The notes under the pieces: generated by a model
What the model was told of the DNA's origin: nothing
Database searches by the model: none
Seen by the model: the letters and a program-made list of their open reading frames with translations, nothing else
Program-made: the position numbers and the translations under genes
Part shown: positions 60,671-64,000 of the stretch, piece by piece
Numbering within the stretch: position 1 is the first letter of the stretch
Layout of the letters: every line of letters begins with the position of its first letter
Origin: Rhytidiadelphus loreus
Taxonomy: Eukaryota; Streptophyta; Bryopsida; Hypnales; Hylocomiaceae
Length of the DNA: 64,000 nt
NCBI GenBank assembly: GCA_947034895.1
Contig: OX344765.1
Location: 41,855,001 to 41,919,000 of the forward strand
Direction: 5' to 3'

Positions 60671-61949
60671 GACACCACTTGCATTAAAAAGCCCAGAGAG
60701 ATGGATCCCAGAAAGAAAGGGGCCATCATACCCATTCGATTTCTGGACATTTCACAGGACCTTTTTATTATTATTTATTGGCACAGCTAGATGAAGGCGA
60801 TTCATTGGAGCTCCGGAATATCACTCCGGGGGACAGGACAGGCGCCAGGTGATATTAAAGAGGTCAGAAAACACTACCCAGAAAAACCTGCTCAAATGCT
60901 GGCTGCAGTCACGAACAGCCAATCCTTCTAGAATGCCGACCGGTTGAGCCGGTAACCTGCGGGATCGTGGCATGAAAATACGGTATCTATACGGTATCGT
61001 CGCAGTAGGTGAGGGTGTACATGGCGGCTGGTACTTCCACGTCATTTCTTTAGTCGGGAAAACTATGAAGGAACCTGCCCTCATGTTACCGCCAACATGA
61101 GCACGGCTAGTACATTTTATGATCTTATTGGCACATGCTTCACAAGCTCACAGTCTGGAAATGGCACCTTACCTGCCCTTAGTTGGCTCCTGACAATGTG
61201 GATTGTTCCCCAAGTTTATCAACTTGGGGAACAAGAATTATGCTCCATTTGTTAAAAACTAAACTTGGGGAGGAAGCAAGCTATCAAGACCATGAGCTTC
61301 ATGGCAAACTGTCTTTGCTTTCCACAAATCTTGACTTGAAAAATCTTGAGGTTTTTTTCGTTGTAGAAAATCTTGACTTGAAGCTTAGGAATTGTGGGGC
61401 ATTGTTTAAAGAATTATGTTTTATACTGTGACACTTAGTTGTCGAAATTGACCCGCTCCCAACAACCTTGCTCAAGAATTTTATATAAGAAATTTTGAAT
61501 GCATGTTTGAACTCTTGAAGTATGTTTTGTAAGATTGAAAAATAGAATGCAACCAATTAATGGCATGCGAGAATAGAATTCAAGAGGTCAAGAACAATAT
61601 AAGATTTGCTCATCCCATGTAAGTAAAATGATTGTTAGAAGGGGGGTGTCTGAACTATATTCTCTAATTGATATCACAGAGAGTATAGTTCTATAGTAAT
61701 CCAATGTGAGTGAAATGACTATTGGGGGTAATTTTTCTAACAATGGTCTATTGATATTAGTAGAGAATGTGATTCAATAGGTCAAATTTGAATCAAAACT
61801 AAAAGTTATACGATTATTTGTTATTTTTGTAATTCTTTATTCTTTCAAAGTTTAAAATATTGTATTCACTATAGTACAATAGTTTTCTAAATGACGATTG
61901 TTTGCATGTGAGGCTCTCGATGAACCTATAATTTTGAGCCCATGAACTT
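60671..61949. other. spacer
   Basis: It is balanced in composition to about 61200, then AT-rich. A short inverted repeat 'ttccccaagtttatcaacttggggaa' lies at 61205-61230. No gene is seen. Confidence 0.4.
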
Positions 61950-62290
61950 AGGCACCTATGTTATAGACATTTTTCATCATTATGGAATATCTATGTTATA
62001 GATACCTTTGGCATGGTTATAGGATATTTATATTATAGATATCTATATTGTAGGTGGCTATATTATAGATACTTATTTTATAGGCACCTTCGACAATTAC
62101 AGGATATTTATGTTCTTGGGCACCTTCCATAGTTATAAGATATCTACATTGTAGGTGCCTATATTATAGGTATTTATGTTGTAGGTGCTTAGATTATAAA
62201 TTCTTCTATGGCTACAGGGCATCTATGTTATAGATACATTCAATGGTTGTAGAGTACCTACTTATACCTAGGTTCAAGGCTCGTAGGCTC
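61950..62290. repeat. degenerate minisatellite 'tatgttatagatacct'
   Basis: About ten imperfect units with 'tat(g/a)tt(a/g)ta(g/t)(a/g)t' and 'ggttataggatat' alternate. The array is related to the short one at 6265-6430. Confidence 0.6.
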
Positions 62291-62601
62291 ACATTCTAGG
62301 TTCGAATGATAACATCATTGAAATCCTAAGAAAGATCATCCAATCTCCAAAGGCAAATGATTTAGGTTGATTAACATTGTGACAAATTTTTCGACCTCTA
62401 TACAACATTAAGGAAAAAATGATTGCTAGTTCAAAGCTAGCCAATGGAATTGGGAAAAACAAATTAGTTGCAATTTGAAACATTGGCAAAAAAAATGGTG
62501 ACAAAATCTAAAATAAAATTTCTATTTGGAGTAAAAAATAGATAACATAACTAGACTTGATACTTGAAAAAACGGTTCAATATGGGAATTAAAGAAAAAT
62601 A

Positions 62602-62890
62602 TTCCCTTTGTTTTGAAATGATTGTTCTCTTTGAATGTTATGTTTTTTTAAGATTGATTTGAATAGGCCATACAAAGACTTCTTTGTGACTTCTTTTATT
62701 TAGGTTGCAATGAACACATGCTCAATCACATACACAAATCTTACAAACTACCCATTTTTGCCATTCAAAGATTTTTGCATAGTATAAAAAAGAATTGGAA
62801 TTTTTCATCTTGCATAATTAATACTCAATTCTAACACAATTCCAATCAAGCATACTAGATTTTAGTTTCAAAAAAACAAAATTCCATTTT
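62602..62890. mobile_element. possible decayed Stowaway-like MITE
   Basis: The left side 'ttccctttgttttgaaatga' followed by 'tgttatgtttttttaag' and 'ggttgcaatgaacacatg' parallels the interior of the element at 24482-24755. The right end is only loosely recognisable. Confidence 0.35.
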
Positions 62891-64000
62891 AAGTGAATTT
62901 TTAAAATTAATTTTCATGGTTTTATATAATATTTTATTGAAAACAATTGGCGATGAATTTTTTTAATTCAATTGCACATCCATGTAGGAAACATCCACGT
63001 GCATAGCTTTTATATTAAAAAAAAAATTCCATTAAGTAACAATAATAAATATGATCTATGAAGGATTCAATGTGAAGTGTTAGATGACCAAAATTTGTAA
63101 AATATATATCTATGTTAATTAACTAGATTTTAGCAAAGTAATTGTACCATTATGCTCAAATGTACAAAATTAGTTACCACGTGAGGGGCAAATAGAAAAA
63201 TCTAACTATGAAAAAGAGATATTTACAAAATTTTGGCATTGTCACCTAAAGATTGAATTGTCTATAGAAGAAACTGTGAAACTTTTTTGGAGAGGCTCTT
63301 TGAAAAGAAGATATGCATATGGATGTTCCTACATATTTCCATAAAAAAAAGAATCCTAACTAATTTTTTTCAATGAATCATAACGTAAATCCATAAAACG
63401 AAATGAAAAATTCACCAAAAATAGATTATTGTTTTTTTTAAACTAAAATTAGGTGTACTTGATTGAGATTGTGTAAAGATGCAATGGTAATTATGCTTAC
63501 TAAAATATACCAATTATAATCCATATTGTACAAAATTCTTTGAATGGCTTATAGGTAGTTTGTAAGATTATTGTACTTGAGTGTACTTCATGGATTCTAG
63601 TGATATATATAATATTTGAAATTTTTTATTATGTTTTCACAATATCCATACCTTAAATTAGGCTTTTTTCTTTGTTTTGTTTCTTATGGTGATATCTTTG
63701 GAATCGTGCGTCTCCCAGTTGCATTCTTGGTACCATCGGAAAGTCCTCCACGAATAGGGGTGCATGGGCTTTGTTTCATGGCGTTTGGACCTACAATGTG
63801 AAAGTTATTGAATTTTGAAGTTTTTATGAATTAAAAGAAATTAAGAAATTATTTTACTTCTATTTTTGAATGTAGCAATGGCACAAGACACACTACAATA
63901 CAATTTGGGCACTTGGGATTCAAAATTGTTCAATTTTAGCATTTTGACAATTCAACAGCTTGATAAAAATTTATTGACTTTCAACAATTAGCTCTTCCTA
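62891..64000. other. AT-rich spacer
   Basis: No gene is seen. Near 63720-63800 the words 'ttggtaccatcggaaag' and 'catggcgtttggacctacaa' are shared in part with 42450-42680, another dispersed repeat. Confidence 0.4.

Overview
The window is nuclear DNA from a land plant. It carries intron-rich genes with GT-AG splicing, a plant-type 2-oxoglutarate dehydrogenase E2 without a peripheral subunit-binding domain, an AFG1-type ATPase, a YacP-like NYN protein, a full-length ABCB (MDR/PGP) transporter, and many short plant-style inverted-repeat transposons. I cannot name the species from the sequence. Coding exons, especially those of the ABCB gene, are much more GC-rich than the AT-rich spacers.

Layout. 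At 0.9-2 kb (+) is a small unrecognised gene that looks mitochondrially targeted. At 9.0-14.2 kb (+) is dihydrolipoamide succinyltransferase (OGDH E2, about 12 exons). At 17.1-20.7 kb (+) is an AFG1-like AAA ATPase (9 exons). Tail to tail with it at 21.5-25.7 kb (-) is a YacP/NYN-domain protein (10 exons). At 32.5-34.5 kb (-) is a nucleoside diphosphate kinase (4 exons). At 51.7-57.7 kb (-) is an ABCB transporter (8 exons, 1300 residues). I rebuilt these exons by eye. For AFG1, YacP, NDPK and ABCB the summed exon lengths are multiples of three and the splice phases agree.

The spacers (2-9, 14.2-17, 26-32, 35-51 and 58-64 kb) are layered with non-autonomous elements. There are five CACTA-ended fold-back MITEs, four with perfect termini and all with 3-bp target duplications. 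There are also a hAT-like MITE with an 8-bp duplication, a Tourist-like and a Stowaway-like MITE, TTAA-flanked elements with CCCC ends, a five-copy TIR family with a shared core, an inverted pair of 278-bp repeats 11.5 kb apart, a decayed Ty1/copia remnant (gag core, primer-binding site, LTR start), and an 820-bp inverted duplication.

The most interesting points are these. The small first gene and the E2 gene, 8 kb apart on the same strand, share two presequence-coding exons and some flanking intron sequence, which suggests duplication or shuffling of a mitochondrial targeting module. The NDPK has lost two nucleotide-binding residues that are normally invariant. Several elements carry TTAA/CCCC ends reminiscent of piggyBac. 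No CRISPR, rRNA or tRNA gene was seen. The genes are ordinary housekeeping and transport functions that do not form one pathway, although two or three of the products should act in mitochondria.
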